Below are positions 46,056 through 57,970 of a DNA stretch of 64,000 bases, piece after piece. Below the pieces are notes generated by a model, which saw nothing but the letters and a program-made list of their open reading frames with translations, was not told the origin of the DNA and did not search any database. Source of the stretch: Edaphochlamys debaryana (Eukaryota; Chlorophyta; Chlorophyceae; Chlamydomonadales); assembly GCA_016858145.1 (NCBI GenBank), contig JAEHOE010000026.1, forward strand, positions 124,001-188,000, read 5' to 3'. The position numbers and the translations under genes are program-made. Each line of letters opens with the position of its first letter. Position 1 is the first letter of the stretch.

Positions 46056-47403
46056 CAAGCCGTTGCCCCACGTAGGCAGGCGTCAGACTGCGGGGAGATA
46101 CTCCCACAGGCTGGGCTGGTGGTCAATGCAACGTGCAGCTGGCCAGGTCTGGCGGTGGGGGATGGGTGGCTGGGTGTCGGCGCGAGTGCCAGCAGGTAAG
46201 AGCCCCCTCCCTGTGTGCCAGGGTGGCTTGCTGAGCAAGCAGGAGCAAGCCAACAGGCAGCACCGCAACCGCCCCGCCAGCACCCAGACCACACGCCCGA
46301 GCAGCAGGCAACGATTTATCGTCCGGCCACCTTTGTGGCGTGACCCAGACTCCTGCACAACGCCACCTCTCCCCAGGGCGCCAGCGGCCAGGGCCTCCCA
46401 ACTGGGGCCTCCCATGTGGGTTGGCTCCACGACTAGCAGTCCGAGAGATCCTGAAGCCCGTGATCCGGCATGTACCATCGGCCCCCACCGCACAGCAGGG
46501 ACTGCCGTAGAAGCCCACCCACCCCACCCCCGGATAGCTGCACGTTGCCTGGACCCCGCTTGAGACCAGGCCGGCGGCTCCTCTTGGTCCACCTCTGCAG
46601 GGCCTCTGCAGGGCCTCTGCGGGCGGCGCAGTGGAGGCGGGGGCTCCGCTGCTTCTGGCGCCCGCCGCGGAAAGCGGAACGCGCGGCGGCGGAGGGGCAG
46701 CTGGGACAGCCGCCAGCGGCGGTGGATTGAAGGGTCGGGGGCCCCAAGCCCCCCAGCCCCCAGCGGCACAGCAGCGGCAGCAGGCAGCAGCCGTGGCTGC
46801 GGCGGAAAGGCTGCCACACTAGCCGTGGAGGGGACACTCTGTAGACAACGGGGCACCTTGGGAGGGGAAGGATGCAAGCGCGGGGCGGGCTTGGGACCTT
46901 GGGGGAAGGGGAACTGGCAGACGCGAAAAGAAGGCCAGCAAAGTGCAGACCCAGGTTCCTTTCCGAACAATCGGGGACTGGTAGGTGCAACCCGCAGTGA
47001 CGCAGTGACCATGCAACCAGGGCTTGGGGGACCAGGGACCAGGGGGGCGCCCATGGCAGCCGCAGGGTACTAGCGGGGGGGCTGGCCCTGGGGGTCCCGC
47101 AGGAGGGGCGGCGATAGGTTCGGCTGCGAGCTGCTCCCGAGCCCCTCGCCCTCCCACCCAGCAGCCCGAATGCTCCGTCCGTGTTCCGTCCCCCTCCCCT
47201 CCGGCTGCCGACCCCCAAAGCCCCCGTGCGCACCCCCGGCACACTCCCCTGCGGCACTGCCGCTCCCTCCACCTGCCCCTCCCGTCTCGGCTTCCCCCTC
47301 GGCCACCTCGTCCCTAGGCACGCACGAAAAGCCGTACAGACCCGTCGCCTTGCCGGCTGGTGGGCCAGACCCGGTTGCACGTTGCCTCGACCCTTAGGGA
47401 CGA
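46056..47403. other. Region between the two copies of the duplicated segment
   Basis: Open frames on both strands, including 323 and 315 codons on minus, are Pro/Arg/Gly-rich and lack recognisable motifs. GACCCGGTTGCACGTTGCCT at 47370 resembles GACCCGGTTGCGTAGTGC at 42808 and TGCACGTTGCCTGGACC at 46540, so this region is made of dispersed repeats. It could be the interior of a degraded element flanked by the duplicates. Confidence 0.4.
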
Positions 47404-47985
47404 GCGTCGCCTCCTCGCCACGCTAGCCTCGGTTGCGCGCCCATTCTCCGCTCCGCTCCGCTTGACTCCACGCCCTCCTCTCCTCTCCTCTCGCGCACTA
47501 CAGTGGCGGCATCGAGTGTAACTGTGTGCAGTCGGGTTGATGCAAAGACGTTTTGCAGGGCATAATTGAGGGGCTGCGGAATGTACGGTACGGCGAATGA
47601 GGCGAATCCAGCCAGCCGGGCCGAGAGAGAGTGGTCATGCCGCCCCCAGCCTCCGGCGCCCCGGGCCAGTGCGGGTGTGCTTCACCTGATTCTCGGCTTC
47701 TGCTGGTGAGGCCCTGGGCTCCCCGCGTGGCGACTGCGCGCTTCCAACGCTGGCCATGGACAGCTCAGCGCGCTCGACGGCTCGAGCGCACACAGCCGCC
47801 CCTGCTGGACACGTCACCGCGACCAGGCGTCAACGCGCGGCCGGCATCATTGCTGGGGCCAGCAGGGCTCCGGGCCGTCCGGGCTCCGGGGTAGCACACA
47901 TTCACTGCAGGCTTGCGCATCCTATGCACAGCTCGACACAAGTGAGACACAGCCGCACAAATCCGTTGCCTTTGCACGGCTTGAA
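47404..47985. repeat. Right copy of the ~0.6 kb duplicated segment
   Basis: Direct repeat of 45390-46055 in the same orientation, with an internal deletion of about 100 bp after GGCCGGCATCAT. The end of similarity is near GACACAGCCGCACA. Confidence 0.9.
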
Positions 47986-48545
47986 CAGGCCGACATAACC
48001 TCACGGCAGTCCGCGCCACAATAGCTCGCAAACATCCCTCCGCTTTTGCTGACACAGCCCGCTACCCATCACTACGACGGCCTTGTGCCTCCGCACGCCA
48101 TATGAACAGATCCGGCTGTCGTAAAGTTCTGGGTCCGAACACGGATGGCATCATTCCCCCGCTCGCGTTCTTGCCCTCACCCTCGCTCATTCAAACCGCC
48201 CTCAGACTCTTCACGCTCTCATCCCCCAAAGACCGAATGATACTTTAACCCTAGTAAGAACGCATAAGCTCTGAGGCTCCGCCTCTCCCACCAATACCGA
48301 TAACACCCGGCCAGTACTCTTAGCCGCGCGCCACCGATCAAGCCCAGCGAAGCCTGCACAAAGTGCGCCGGCCCGCCGCCCAGCCCCATCGCGGCGGCAG
48401 CTCCCCTGACACCCGCCCATCCTCTGCCCTCTCCCCGGCTGCACCCGCGCCCCGGGCGCCCGCCGCGGCTCGCGCGCCTGCCAGCACCCGCGCCATGCCA
48501 GCATCCGCGCGCCGTCCCCCTGGCCGCCCGCCGCCCCCCGCCGCC
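47986..48545. other. Intergenic, probable 3' UTR of the cytidine deaminase
   Basis: No gene is supported. I did not find a clear minus-strand TGTAA here, so the transcript end is undefined. Confidence 0.4.
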
Positions 48546-51500
48546 TCAAGCCAGCGGCAGCACCGTGAGCCCCGCAGCCGGCGCCACGCGGCTGAGCAGC
48601 AGCCGCACGTTGGCGTCGTGCTGCACGTTGGCGTCCGGGCGCTCCGCCAGCACCACCTCCCGGATCTACGCAAGGGGGCCAAGGGGCGTGGGGCGTGGGG
48701 CGTGTGTATGGAGGGCTGCCCGTGTAAGCCAGGGAACCGTGGCGAGTGTGCGCACGTGCGTGTGCGGAGGGGCCGGGGGGCGTGGAGCGTGGGGCGTGGG
48801 AGGGGTGAGCATTGAGAGTGTTGAGGGTAGAGAGCGCGTGGGTTGAAAGGCGAGTGGGGGACCTCGATGGCCCCGCGCCCCCCCGGGCCCAGGCCCCGTG
48901 GCACAAGTCGCTATCCCTTCAGCCCCCCTCGAAGTGCACAGCCCGCAAGCTGTGCCCATGCAAGTAGGCTGTTCGTACTCACGTGTTCGTACGACGGCAG
49001 GCCGTACTGCGTGATGGCGTGCACCACGGCGCAGTGGAAGGGCGAGAGCGAGGGGTTGTACGCGGCGCTCTCGATGTATCCTCCCGAGAACACGCGCCCC
49101 GCCGTCGTCACCACCGCCGCGCCGGAGTGGCAGCGCGTGTAGGGCGCGTAGCACTGGGAGGGGCCAGGGGGTGCGGGGGCGGTGGTGCAGGGATGGGTGC
49201 GCAGTTTGCATGCAGCGCCGGAGACACACCCGGGGCAAAGGGGTGCAGGGGTGGGTGCGGGCCTGAATTGCCGTACTGGCCAGTACGAGCCAGCCAGCGG
49301 CCAAAGCCACCCCAGGACACCGGAAACACACCCGAGCAGCTGTTGGCTCGGTAGGGGCCATCAGGAGCCAAGAAGGGCCAGCATGCAAGGCCACCTCTGG
49401 CCTACCGCGGCGCGTCAGGCCCAACAGCTCACGCCCCGCCTGTGGCAGCTACGGCAGCCAATTGGCCCGCGTCTGGCCCCCGGGCCCCACCTGCCGGGCG
49501 CCCTGCAGCGCCTCCGCCGCGGCCTGCTGGAAGGCGCCGTCGCCCCGCCGCGCCGCCAGCGCCGCCTCCGCCTCTGGCGCCCAGGCCACCGGGTTGGACT
49601 GGGCCTCAAGCAGCAGGGGGAAGGGCTCGTCCTGGGGGGGGGGACCCACGGGGCAGGGTCGTTGGAGGGAGGATGTGATTCAGGTCAGGTTGGTCATAGG
49701 GTGGCGCAGGGCGTGGATACGAGGTGCAGCCTCATGGAGACAGTCGGGAGGAGCCGGAGCCACGGTGCAGCTGCCAGTCCCAGACTACGGTATCCACCCG
49801 TCCTCTGCTTGGAGGGTGAGTTGGTCGTGTGACCCGCCCCAAGCGCCAAGGCCCTGGCCTGACCCCTGGCCAGCCCCCGCCATCGTGCCACCGGCTCCCC
49901 TCCGCGCCCCACTCACCTGCCACCTGCTTCCCCGCCCCCCCTCCAGCCCCCCCTCCCCGCCCCCGGCGATGGACCACAATTCACCCCCGCGTGCAGCTCG
50001 TTCGCAAGCCATGCCGCCCCGCCGCAGGCCATGCGATCCTGCAATCCGCTTTCGACCCCCTTCCGTCCCCCCGCCCCCGGCCCCAGCTACCTGCAGATCC
50101 GCCGGCCCGAACCGCTCTGGCAGCAGGTCGTTCAGGTACTTGGGCCGCGCGTCACGACCGAAGATGTACTCGACCGTCTCCTGCACAGAGGAGGGGGCAC
50201 ACGGGATTCACGGTGGGGCACGGGGCGTACAGACGTTGGAGATGGAGCGCTCGGGAGTGCGCTTAGTTGATGGTAGCCGGCAGGAGGGCTGCCGCCCCGT
50301 ATGGTTGCTGGTGGCTGCAGCCTGCCCCTATTCCACTTATGGCGCGGATAGCAGCCGGGAGATACGGTCGTAACGCGCGCCACGTGCCCCCACGCACCGC
50401 GTCCTTGACCTCAGCATAGAACTGCCTGTGTTGGAAACACATGGGCGGGGGCCGGTCCGCGTCACATAGGTCAACCTCTCCTTCTCAACAGAGGCCCCAA
50501 CGCAGCTTAGCCAGCCCTTCCCGCCTGTGCCAACCAGGCCCTGCGGTCCTCGAACGCTGTGCCCGCACCGCCCCCCGCTCTTCACCCGGCCTGCCCAGAC
50601 GCCTGCCGAGGCTCTGCCCTCGCCCCCCAGCAGCCTGCCCCAGCTCTCCTTGGTCGCAACCGCACGTCCGTCCAACCCCACGCCACCTCTCCACCTCCCC
50701 TTCAACCCCGTCATATCCCCTCCTTCCCCGACGTGTCCCCGCCGGCCCCGACCTGCAATGCCCGCACGGCGCTGCCGACACAGCCAGGGCCCGAATGGAG
50801 GTCTCCCCGCTCCGGAGGCAGTTGACCAGCAAGCACTGCTCAGCGTGGATCTGGGGATCAGGCGGACAGAAACGTGCAGAAGCTGGGGTGAGCAGGAGTG
50901 TGGAGGAGGGGAGGAGGCGGAGGGGTGGGGGATGGGGGGAGGCAGGGGCCGGGGCCGGGGTGGGTGGGGCTCACCGAGTTGTTGAGGGGTGCCCGCGGGA
51001 ACTCCACGTTCACCCCCACGTAGACGTTTCCGGACCCACCCATAGCCACCGCCCTGCACGCGCGGGAGCAGCGGTTGCTGTGACTGGAGGTTGGGCAGTT
51101 ACTGACGGTGAGGGGCCCAGGTTGGCTGGGGCCCCACGTGCAGCAGTGGCCACGGCGGCAAACCCTGACCCCGCACCCACCCGACGAAGTAGCCCGAGAT
51201 TGGGGGCCTGGCTAGCTTTGATGCCGGCGTGATGAGGGAATACAAAAGCTCTTCTAGGGATCTCCCGCTGGATAGCAGCTGCTGCACCTCGCTCGCGGGG
51301 ACCATGAATCGCCCTTTGAGCACATCTTCAGCCTGCGGAGATGCTGATGCCGGCGCTGTGTTCGCCACGCTTGCTGAGCAATACTGCGATGCTGATGCGC
51401 CAGCGTCTGGTGTCGCTGAGGGCAATCGGGCCTCTTGGCGGGCCAGCCCCAGCCTGCACGAGACGAGCGCCCTGATTGCGCAAAATGCATAATTGAAGTA

Positions 51501-51627
51501 GATGGTGCACAGCGACCCATCCAGCTTACCTGGCTACACGATCCACGAAAGGGCGGAGCGCAGGGCAGAAGCCACGAGCTGCTCCTCGCACTGCACCAGC
51601 CTGAAGTTGCCGCGATGCTTGAAGCAT
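48546..51627 (-). CDS. CDA: Cytidine deaminase (two-domain type) with organelle leader
   Basis: Nine exons encode 371 aa: 51627-51530, 51471-51181, 51053-50975, 50850-50753, 50425-50398, 50180-50091, 49631-49491, 49153-48983, 48665-48546. All phases agree. The first exon (MLQASRQLQAGAVRGAARGF) is Arg/Ala-rich without acids, a typical mitochondrial or plastid leader. The catalytic domain has HAEQ (His158, Glu160) and PCGHC (Cys185, Cys188), the Zn ligands and proton shuttle of cytidine deaminase. GRDARPKYLNDLLPERFGP closes that domain. The second, non-catalytic domain follows (YAPYTRCHSGAAVV, GRVFSGGYIESAAYNPSLSP), as in the E. coli Cdd type. The enzyme converts cytidine and deoxycytidine to uridines in pyrimidine salvage. 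A 14-codon upstream ORF precedes the ATG. Confidence 0.92.
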
Positions 51628-51653
51628 GCTCGCTGGTGCCTAGTCTGAAGTCC

Positions 51654-51698
51654 TTACAGCGAGTCGACCCAAGAACCCTGACGTGCGCAAGTGTCCAT
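51654..51698 (-). promoter_or_regulatory. Upstream ORF in the cytidine deaminase leader
   Basis: ATG at 51698 opens 14 codons (MDTCARQGSWVDSL) and a TAA 27 nt before the CDA start codon. It does not overlap the main frame. If the transcript starts upstream it could lower translation. Confidence 0.4.
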
Positions 51699-51914
51699 GC
51701 AAGATGAGTGAACGCGCTCAACGCGGGAATAGCACAGTCAGTAGATATTGACCGAAAGTTTTAGGAGGATGAATGCTTCAGGGGGTGAAGATGTCCGTGT
51801 TCAGCGGAACGGGGGTGTGGGTCGCGACGTACGTGCCGCACATACACACAACACTTGGGTGGCAGGTCCCCCCTCACGTATCCTCCAGTTCGCCGGTCAG
51901 CTTTGCCTATACAT

Positions 51915-51919
51915 TTACA
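51915..51919 (-). terminator. Candidate poly(A) signal of the copper transporter
   Basis: TTACA on plus is TGTAA on minus, 630 nt past the CTR stop and about 290 bp upstream of the CDA start codon. The interval 51920-52548 holds no gene. Confidence 0.4.
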
Positions 51920-52548
51920 CGCGGCTGGGCTGCTAAGTCTGGGTGAATCCCAGTCTCAATCTGCCCGCGGCCACTATGGGTCGCCCACAACTCTCTTGCT
52001 GGCATGTCTTAGCCGTCAACTCTATCAGTCCTCCGAGTCCTCCCGATTCTGACAAGGCTTCTCACCCGCACCCCCACTGAAGCCTCGCGCGGCACATCTG
52101 ACGCTTCGACGGCGGGCGACGCCACGCGCACAGTCGCGGCCCCGCGCTGCATCCGCTGCCCCCCTGCCTAACCCGCACTGCTCTCGCCTGTGCCCTTGCA
52201 CTCCGACCTTGATTAGCATACATGACACTTGGAGGCGCACACATGACAACACGGAGAACGACAACGGCAACACGAAAAGCAATACTTGTATAAGTTCTGC
52301 AAAGCACAGCGGCACAAGCGCTGAAGCCGGCATCAGGCCAAACCCACCAACCTAGCTACTCATCACCTGCCCTTGCCCGTGCCCTGTCCCGCTCTGAGTC
52401 CCGCCAGCAGCAGCCCTCCCGTCCGTTCCCGCCTCCCAGCCTTGCAACGCTCCTGCGCCCTCCACCCTCAGCATCCCACGACCAAGCCCTCCACCCCCTC
52501 CCTCCCCCCGCACTTCTCCTCCTCCTCCTCCGGCACCACGGCCGCCGC

Positions 52549-55500
52549 TCACGCGCTGTGCACGCAGTTGCACTCGGCCTCCTCCGCCTGCAGCCGGAAC
52601 TGCTCCTCGCTGTCCTCGTCGCTGCTCAGCCCCGCCGCTGACGTGGACGCCTTGCCGCCCTTGCCGCCCGCCAGCAGCGCAACCCCCGCCTCCACGTCCC
52701 CGTTGGCGGTGCCGTCGCGGCTGAGCGCCGTGCGGCGGACCAGCAGCGCGTGCTGCTTCCTCTGCGGTGCGGGGCGGCGGAGCGCGGGGTGAGGATCCAG
52801 GTGTGGTGCGCGGTGTTGTGCTGTGCTGTGCGGATGCATGGGATGCAGGACGCGGAAAGCGCAAGCAGCTGCGCCCTATGGAGCGCCTGCAAGCAGAGCC
52901 ACCCCCCAGAGAGACCCGGCAGACCCTGTTGTGCCGCTCGTTTGGCGCGGGGTGCGGTGCGGGGTGTGCCACGGTGCGGATGCATGGGATGTGGGCTGGT
53001 ACACGGGTGCTGAAGGAACAGGGGCAGGGGTACGAAGCAGAACGCGGAAGCAGCTGCGCCCTACGGAGCGCCTGTAAGCACAGGTGACCACAAGCCTACC
53101 CGTTCACCCCGGAGCGCCCTCGCTTCCGCATACCCCCTTGTTTCTTTTCAGCCCCTTGGGCCCCTTCTGGGCCCACCCTGGGCCCCGCCCGTGGGACCGC
53201 CCCGGGCCCCACCCTGTGGTGCAGGATGGCCCCGTAGTTCTCCAGCACGTGCGTGAAGAGCAGCGAGCCCACCACGTAGCCCGCAATGACCGCCGCGAAG
53301 AGGCCCACGTTGAAGGTCATGGCGATGAGCATGTTGAAGTAGTCGATGGTCAGCGACACGCCTGCAGCGGTGCAGCATATTAGCAAGGCACTTGTCGTCA
53401 TGACGCGCACATGCTGTTTGCATCAGCCCAACAATCTGGGCGCGGGGCTGCCTCCAGGCCCGAAACCCAGCGGCCGCAGCGCGTAGAGGCTGCCTTCAGC
53501 AGCCCGCTCGCTCGCCTCTAGGTCCGCACAACCGGGCCCGAAACCCAGCAGCCAGCACTGCGCGACAGGGCGTGCCCGGCTGCCAGGCTGCACCACCCTA
53601 GCCCCCGCCCCGGGACCCTGCGCTCCGCTCACCCATGATGCCGCTCTTGATGGCCGTCTCCCGGACCTGCTCGCCGCTGGGCAGCCAGATGCTGGCCGGC
53701 ACGGGCGCCTCGCCCGCCAGCGCGCGGTCGTGCGCCCACTGCAGCGCCAGCGCGCCCTTGGCCGTCTTGAGGCCCGTGGCCAGGACGCCCATGGCCACGA
53801 TGGCCACGATGCTGGCCGCGTACTGGGCTGCGGGGCGGGGACGGGTGCGGGGAATTGGGGTGTAAGATGGTGGGTGGTTGGGTGTACCGTAGTTCCGCCG
53901 GGCCTCCCCCAAACGCCACCTCACCCGCCCACCCAACCGCCCCCATCCCGCCCCGCCCCATCGTCCACCCCACCCCATCCCGCCCCGCCCCATTGTCTTC
54001 CCAAGCCGCACCCGTGTTCATGGGCCGCCACTCCTTCCACAGGATGAGCTCCTGCACCCGCTGGTGGAAGTACATGATCATGGAGGGCAGGTACCTGGGT
54101 CGGCGGCGGAAAGGTTACGAGACAAGTGAGCACGGACAGTGTGGACCAGGGTGCCCCTCTCCCGGTGCTCTCTGTCTCTCTCTTCCTCAGCTCTCTCTCT
54201 CTCCTACCGTATCTCTCCCTGTCCTGCCTTGCCCCTGGCGACCCCGCAGTCCCGCCGTCCCCCCCCCGGCCCTGCCCTCACCTGGAGCTGTCTTCCGCGC
54301 ACCACTCCCGCAGGTCCTCCGGCCCCGCCGCGTCGCAGAAGCCCCACAGCGTGCGGCACACGGCCATGTTGGGCATCTCGTGGCAGATGGCGGAGAGGGA
54401 GCCCAGGGGGTCGGGGCAGTCGCCCTTGGAGCAGGCGGAGCAGCCCTGGGGGGTGGGTGGGGGTGAGGGTTCAGCAGCCGGGGGTAGGCCGTGTGGGTGA
54501 TTGCAAGATGCAGCGTCCGGCGGTGGATAGGCAGCGGGAGTGCAAGCGTGCAGCGTGGGGGCGTCCGGCGTGTCGAGGCGTGAGGCGCAGGGGCGGCATG
54601 GCGGGGGGCTGGGGTCAGTGATGTGTCGGCCGTGGTGCAGAGTGCTGGCGCGTAGGCTGGCGGGCAGCTCCATGCGTGTCCGCTGGTGCCTGGCGGCCGC
54701 CCCCGGCCCTAGTCACCCTCGGCTCGCGTGTTGACACTCCAGGTCCCTTTCCAACATACCCTTCCTGTAAGCATTCCCCACATCCAAGCTCCCGCTCCAC
54801 CCCGGCCCCACCTCCATTGGGTGGTCATCGCAGGCGGAGAACACCGCCTTGCGCGCTTGGGACCACGTGGGGGCCCTGCGCCGAGACAGACGGGCGGAAG
54901 AAAGCGGGTTCCTTACCCAGCACTTGCGATATATGCGCTGCGCGCAAGGAAACTCTGCAGCCTGCACCCACCGCACGTCTCTGCGCCGTGTGTTTGACCT
55001 CCCCCTGAAGCCCTTCCCTCCCTCCCCTCCCCTGAAGCCCTCAACGCCAGGCGTTGCCCTGCGATCGCTGCGGGCCTCCTTCAAACCGTCCCTTCCTCCC
55101 GCCGAGGTGCCCGCTGACCCGTCAACGCCCCTCAGGCGCGTCCCCCACCCAGGACACAGCCCTCACCCCCTCACCCCGGGATGGGCGGCTGCTGCGTGCA
55201 CTGTGCCACCACGGAGCCGGGCTTCACGCACAGCGCCTTGTACGACTCGCAGCCCCGCATGCCCGGCATGTCCCCGCACAGCGTGCCCAGCACCGTGAAG
55301 GGCCGGCAGTAGCGCTCCGAAACGCTGCCGTCGTGCTGCAGGCGGGGAACGAAGGAGGGCGGCATGGGGTGAGGGGCTGAGGCAAGGGGGATAGCACCCC
55401 ACTCAGCACATTTCCAGCCCCCTCCTTCCCATCCCCAACACCCTCCCACCCTCCCTCTCACCCCTTACTTCCCTCTCTAGCACCCCCCGGCGCCCCACCT

Positions 55501-57091
55501 TGTCGCAGGCCGCCTCGATGGCGCACCCCGGCATGTCGGGCATGGAGCCGCACAGCCGAGCAATGTCCTCCAGCGCCGATGCGTCCGGGTAGGTGTAGGC
55601 CGCGCAGGCGGGGGCCGAGGAGTCGAGCACGCAGGGGTCGGGCGTGGGCGGCGCATCCGCGGCGCGGATGGAGCTGGAGGGGAGAGGGAGAGGGGCAGCG
55701 GGGCGGCGTGGCGCGTAAAATCAAGACATGTCGGGAGAGAGGAGTGCAGATGCTACGGTACGAGACTGCTTGCCAGGGGGTTAGCACGCAACGCCGGACC
55801 CCTGGCCTAAGCACCCTGGAGTTGCTGCAGCCGCAGCAGCCACGGCAGAGCGCTGCCCGGGCCGGTGGAGTCCCCCGCGCACCTGTGCGTGGCGGCGGCC
55901 CGGAGCCGCGGCGGCAGGCACAGCACCTGTGCGGAAGCGCTGCCCTCCTGCGCGCACAGCGCTGCGTGGGCCTCGCACCCCTCCGCCGCCGTGTGCGTGC
56001 ACGCGGCAGCGTAGGCCACTGGGGGAGGGGAGGGGGTGAGAGAGGAGGGTGGACGTTGGGTAACAGGACAGCGGTCAGGGGCCTGGGTGCTGCGTCTGAT
56101 GGCGGATCCTGTGTGCAGACGGATCAGCCGAGACCGCGATGTTCTTGTCCCGGATGGGGGCCTGACCAGACCCCATGGGCCCAACATCGTAGCCCGCCTG
56201 CGCCATAACCGTCAAGCTGGTGCACTGGGACTGGCTTGGCCGTCCAAAAGACCTTGTACCCACGGACACTCCACTCCCGCCGGCCCCAGCATCCCCACCC
56301 CGTCGTCCTGCACCCGCCGCCCCCCGCGTCTCTCACATAGCGGGTCTGACGTCTCGCAGACGACTGCGTTGCACTGATCGCAGCCGGGCAGGGTGCTATC
56401 GGGCGAGCAGGCACGCCGCATGTGCCCCACGGCGGCGCTAGTGCTAGCCGCCTTGAGCGACTTGGCCGCTAGGCAGGCCCCGTGGTCCGCCGCCTGGGAG
56501 AATGCGGCCTTAAACCTGCGGGGCACAGGGCGGGAGTGGTGGTGGACCGTCTGAGCCGAGGGTGCGTTTTGGGGGGCTCAGGGAAGGAGGCCGAGCTGCA
56601 GGGCGACGAGTGCTTTTGGGGCCAACTGGGGAAGGGTGCGTCGGTCTGAGGTGTGACTGAAGTGATGGAGGCTGAGTTGGTGGGGGCGGCCGAGTGGAGG
56701 TCAGGCACTGGACGTTGGGGTCAGGGGCGCGCGTTCAGTGATGCCCGCGATCCAACCAAACCGGCAGGCCCCGCCCACTCCCGCCTGGTCACCCGTGCCC
56801 TGCCCCGACGACCTACCCCGTGCACTCGGGCAGGCCCGGCTGATCCACGCATAATGTAATCAACAGCCGCTCCGTAGCGCACAGCCCACGGCCCAGTGGT
56901 GGGCTCGCCGCTCCGCTGCATAGGCGGAACACCGAGCATGCTGGCGACCGGTACGCCTCCTGCCCCGGCGTGCTGCAATACTTTTGCAGCGCAGACTGGT
57001 CCCAAGAGAAGGAGCCACACGTGTCGTGGGCTGAGCTCAGCGCCAAGCAGCTGCTCACGAAGAGCAGCAACGATGTCGCCAAACCGGACAT
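52549..57091 (-). CDS. CTR/COPT: CTR-type copper transporter with extracellular Cys-Met motifs
   Basis: Eleven exons encode 597 aa: 57091-56817, 56515-56337, 56018-55883, 55673-55499, 55335-55175, 54875-54812, 54445-54282, 54094-54012, 53827-53633, 53361-53213, 52761-52549. A signal peptide (LATSLLLFVSSCLALSSAHD) precedes a long Cys-rich ectodomain. It has three CxxMxxMxxC motifs: CGSMPDMPGC (238-247), CGDMPGMRGC (275-284) and CHEMPNMAVC (351-360), each with a further Cys six or seven residues on. These match the Cys-Met motifs described for Chlamydomonas CTR proteins. The transporter core follows: a membrane segment at 414-432, then MLIAM (488-492, the MxxxM selectivity motif) and GYVVG (505-509, GxxxG). 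The cytosolic tail ends in ECNCVHSA, a CxC. It should import Cu(I) at the plasma membrane or a vacuole. Confidence 0.93.
52831..53080. repeat. Degenerate tandem duplication in CTR intron 10
   Basis: CGGATGCATGGGATG occurs at 52831 and 52977, and AGCAGCTGCGCCCTA..GAGCGCCTG at 52864 and 53049. The offsets are 146 and 185 bp, so one unit carries an insert of about 39 bp. Confidence 0.85.
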
Positions 57092-57970
57092 TCCGTCCGG
57101 CCCGTCAGAGATGTCCTCCTTCTCCCAGCACTGTCGCGTGTGCGGCTTGGGACAAGCGGGTGGAACAGTGGGCCTGGTCTCAACTGTAGCCCAAAGCCTG
57201 CACCGATCAGCCTATGCGCCGCAGCTAGGACTGACGTGCTCTAGCCGTCTTGTAGGTTGGGCGGTGAAGCGTCTCTTGATAGCGCAACCTAGACTTGGTT
57301 AATTGCTTTTCTCTCTCTTGAGACCCTGCAGCTGCGAATTGAACGACAGCTTTTGCGTAGAAGAACAGCGCTATGTTATGCTGCTTTGCGCGTCGACACT
57401 GGCCACGCGGAGTGGAACTTCGCCGAGATGGTACAACCAGTGTACCTCCGCGAACACAGCGCGAGCTGGGCCCAGGCGCGGCTGCCAGCCCTCCCCAGAA
57501 GCTCATACGTCATTCGCACACTTAAAGGGCTCGAAAGCACGAACACTTGCAGCGCCCGAACGGGGATGGGGGATGGGACCCATCCATCCATCCTTGCCAG
57601 CCCATAGACACGGTCCCCTTGCACCAAGCGCACTGCCCCAGGGTTCAGTTCGCGCCAACGTTTCCCCAACACCAACCCCCCCCCCCTGAGATGGAAGAAG
57701 GCTACCACGTTGTGTCGCCTTCGCCCGCTCGAGGCCTTCTCCCACAGAGGGCACAGGCCCCGGCCCACAGGCCCACCCGCGGCCTGGCCTGGCCCCGGCC
57801 CTGTCCCGGCCTGGGCCCCACGGTTCTTCCGTCATCCAACAGGCCCGCCTAGGGCCCAGGACCTGACCTTCCTGGCTCACTCACCACAACATACCACATG
57901 CCTACACATGCGAGGGCTTATGCGAGCAGCCCCTATCTGAGCAGTCCGCCCTCGCCGTGCGTTCACGGCG
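57092..57970. other. Intergenic region between CTR and the E2 gene
   Basis: Holds the CTR promoter and leader and the 3' UTR of the E2 gene. No gene is supported. I checked it for GTAC copper-response cores: copies occur (for example near 57430), but a GTAC is expected by chance at this length. Confidence 0.4.

Noticed and set aside
46083..47380. Two long minus-strand open frames (323 and 315 codons)
   Set aside because: Overlapping, Pro/Arg-rich, no motif and lying among dispersed repeats; no reason to prefer either.
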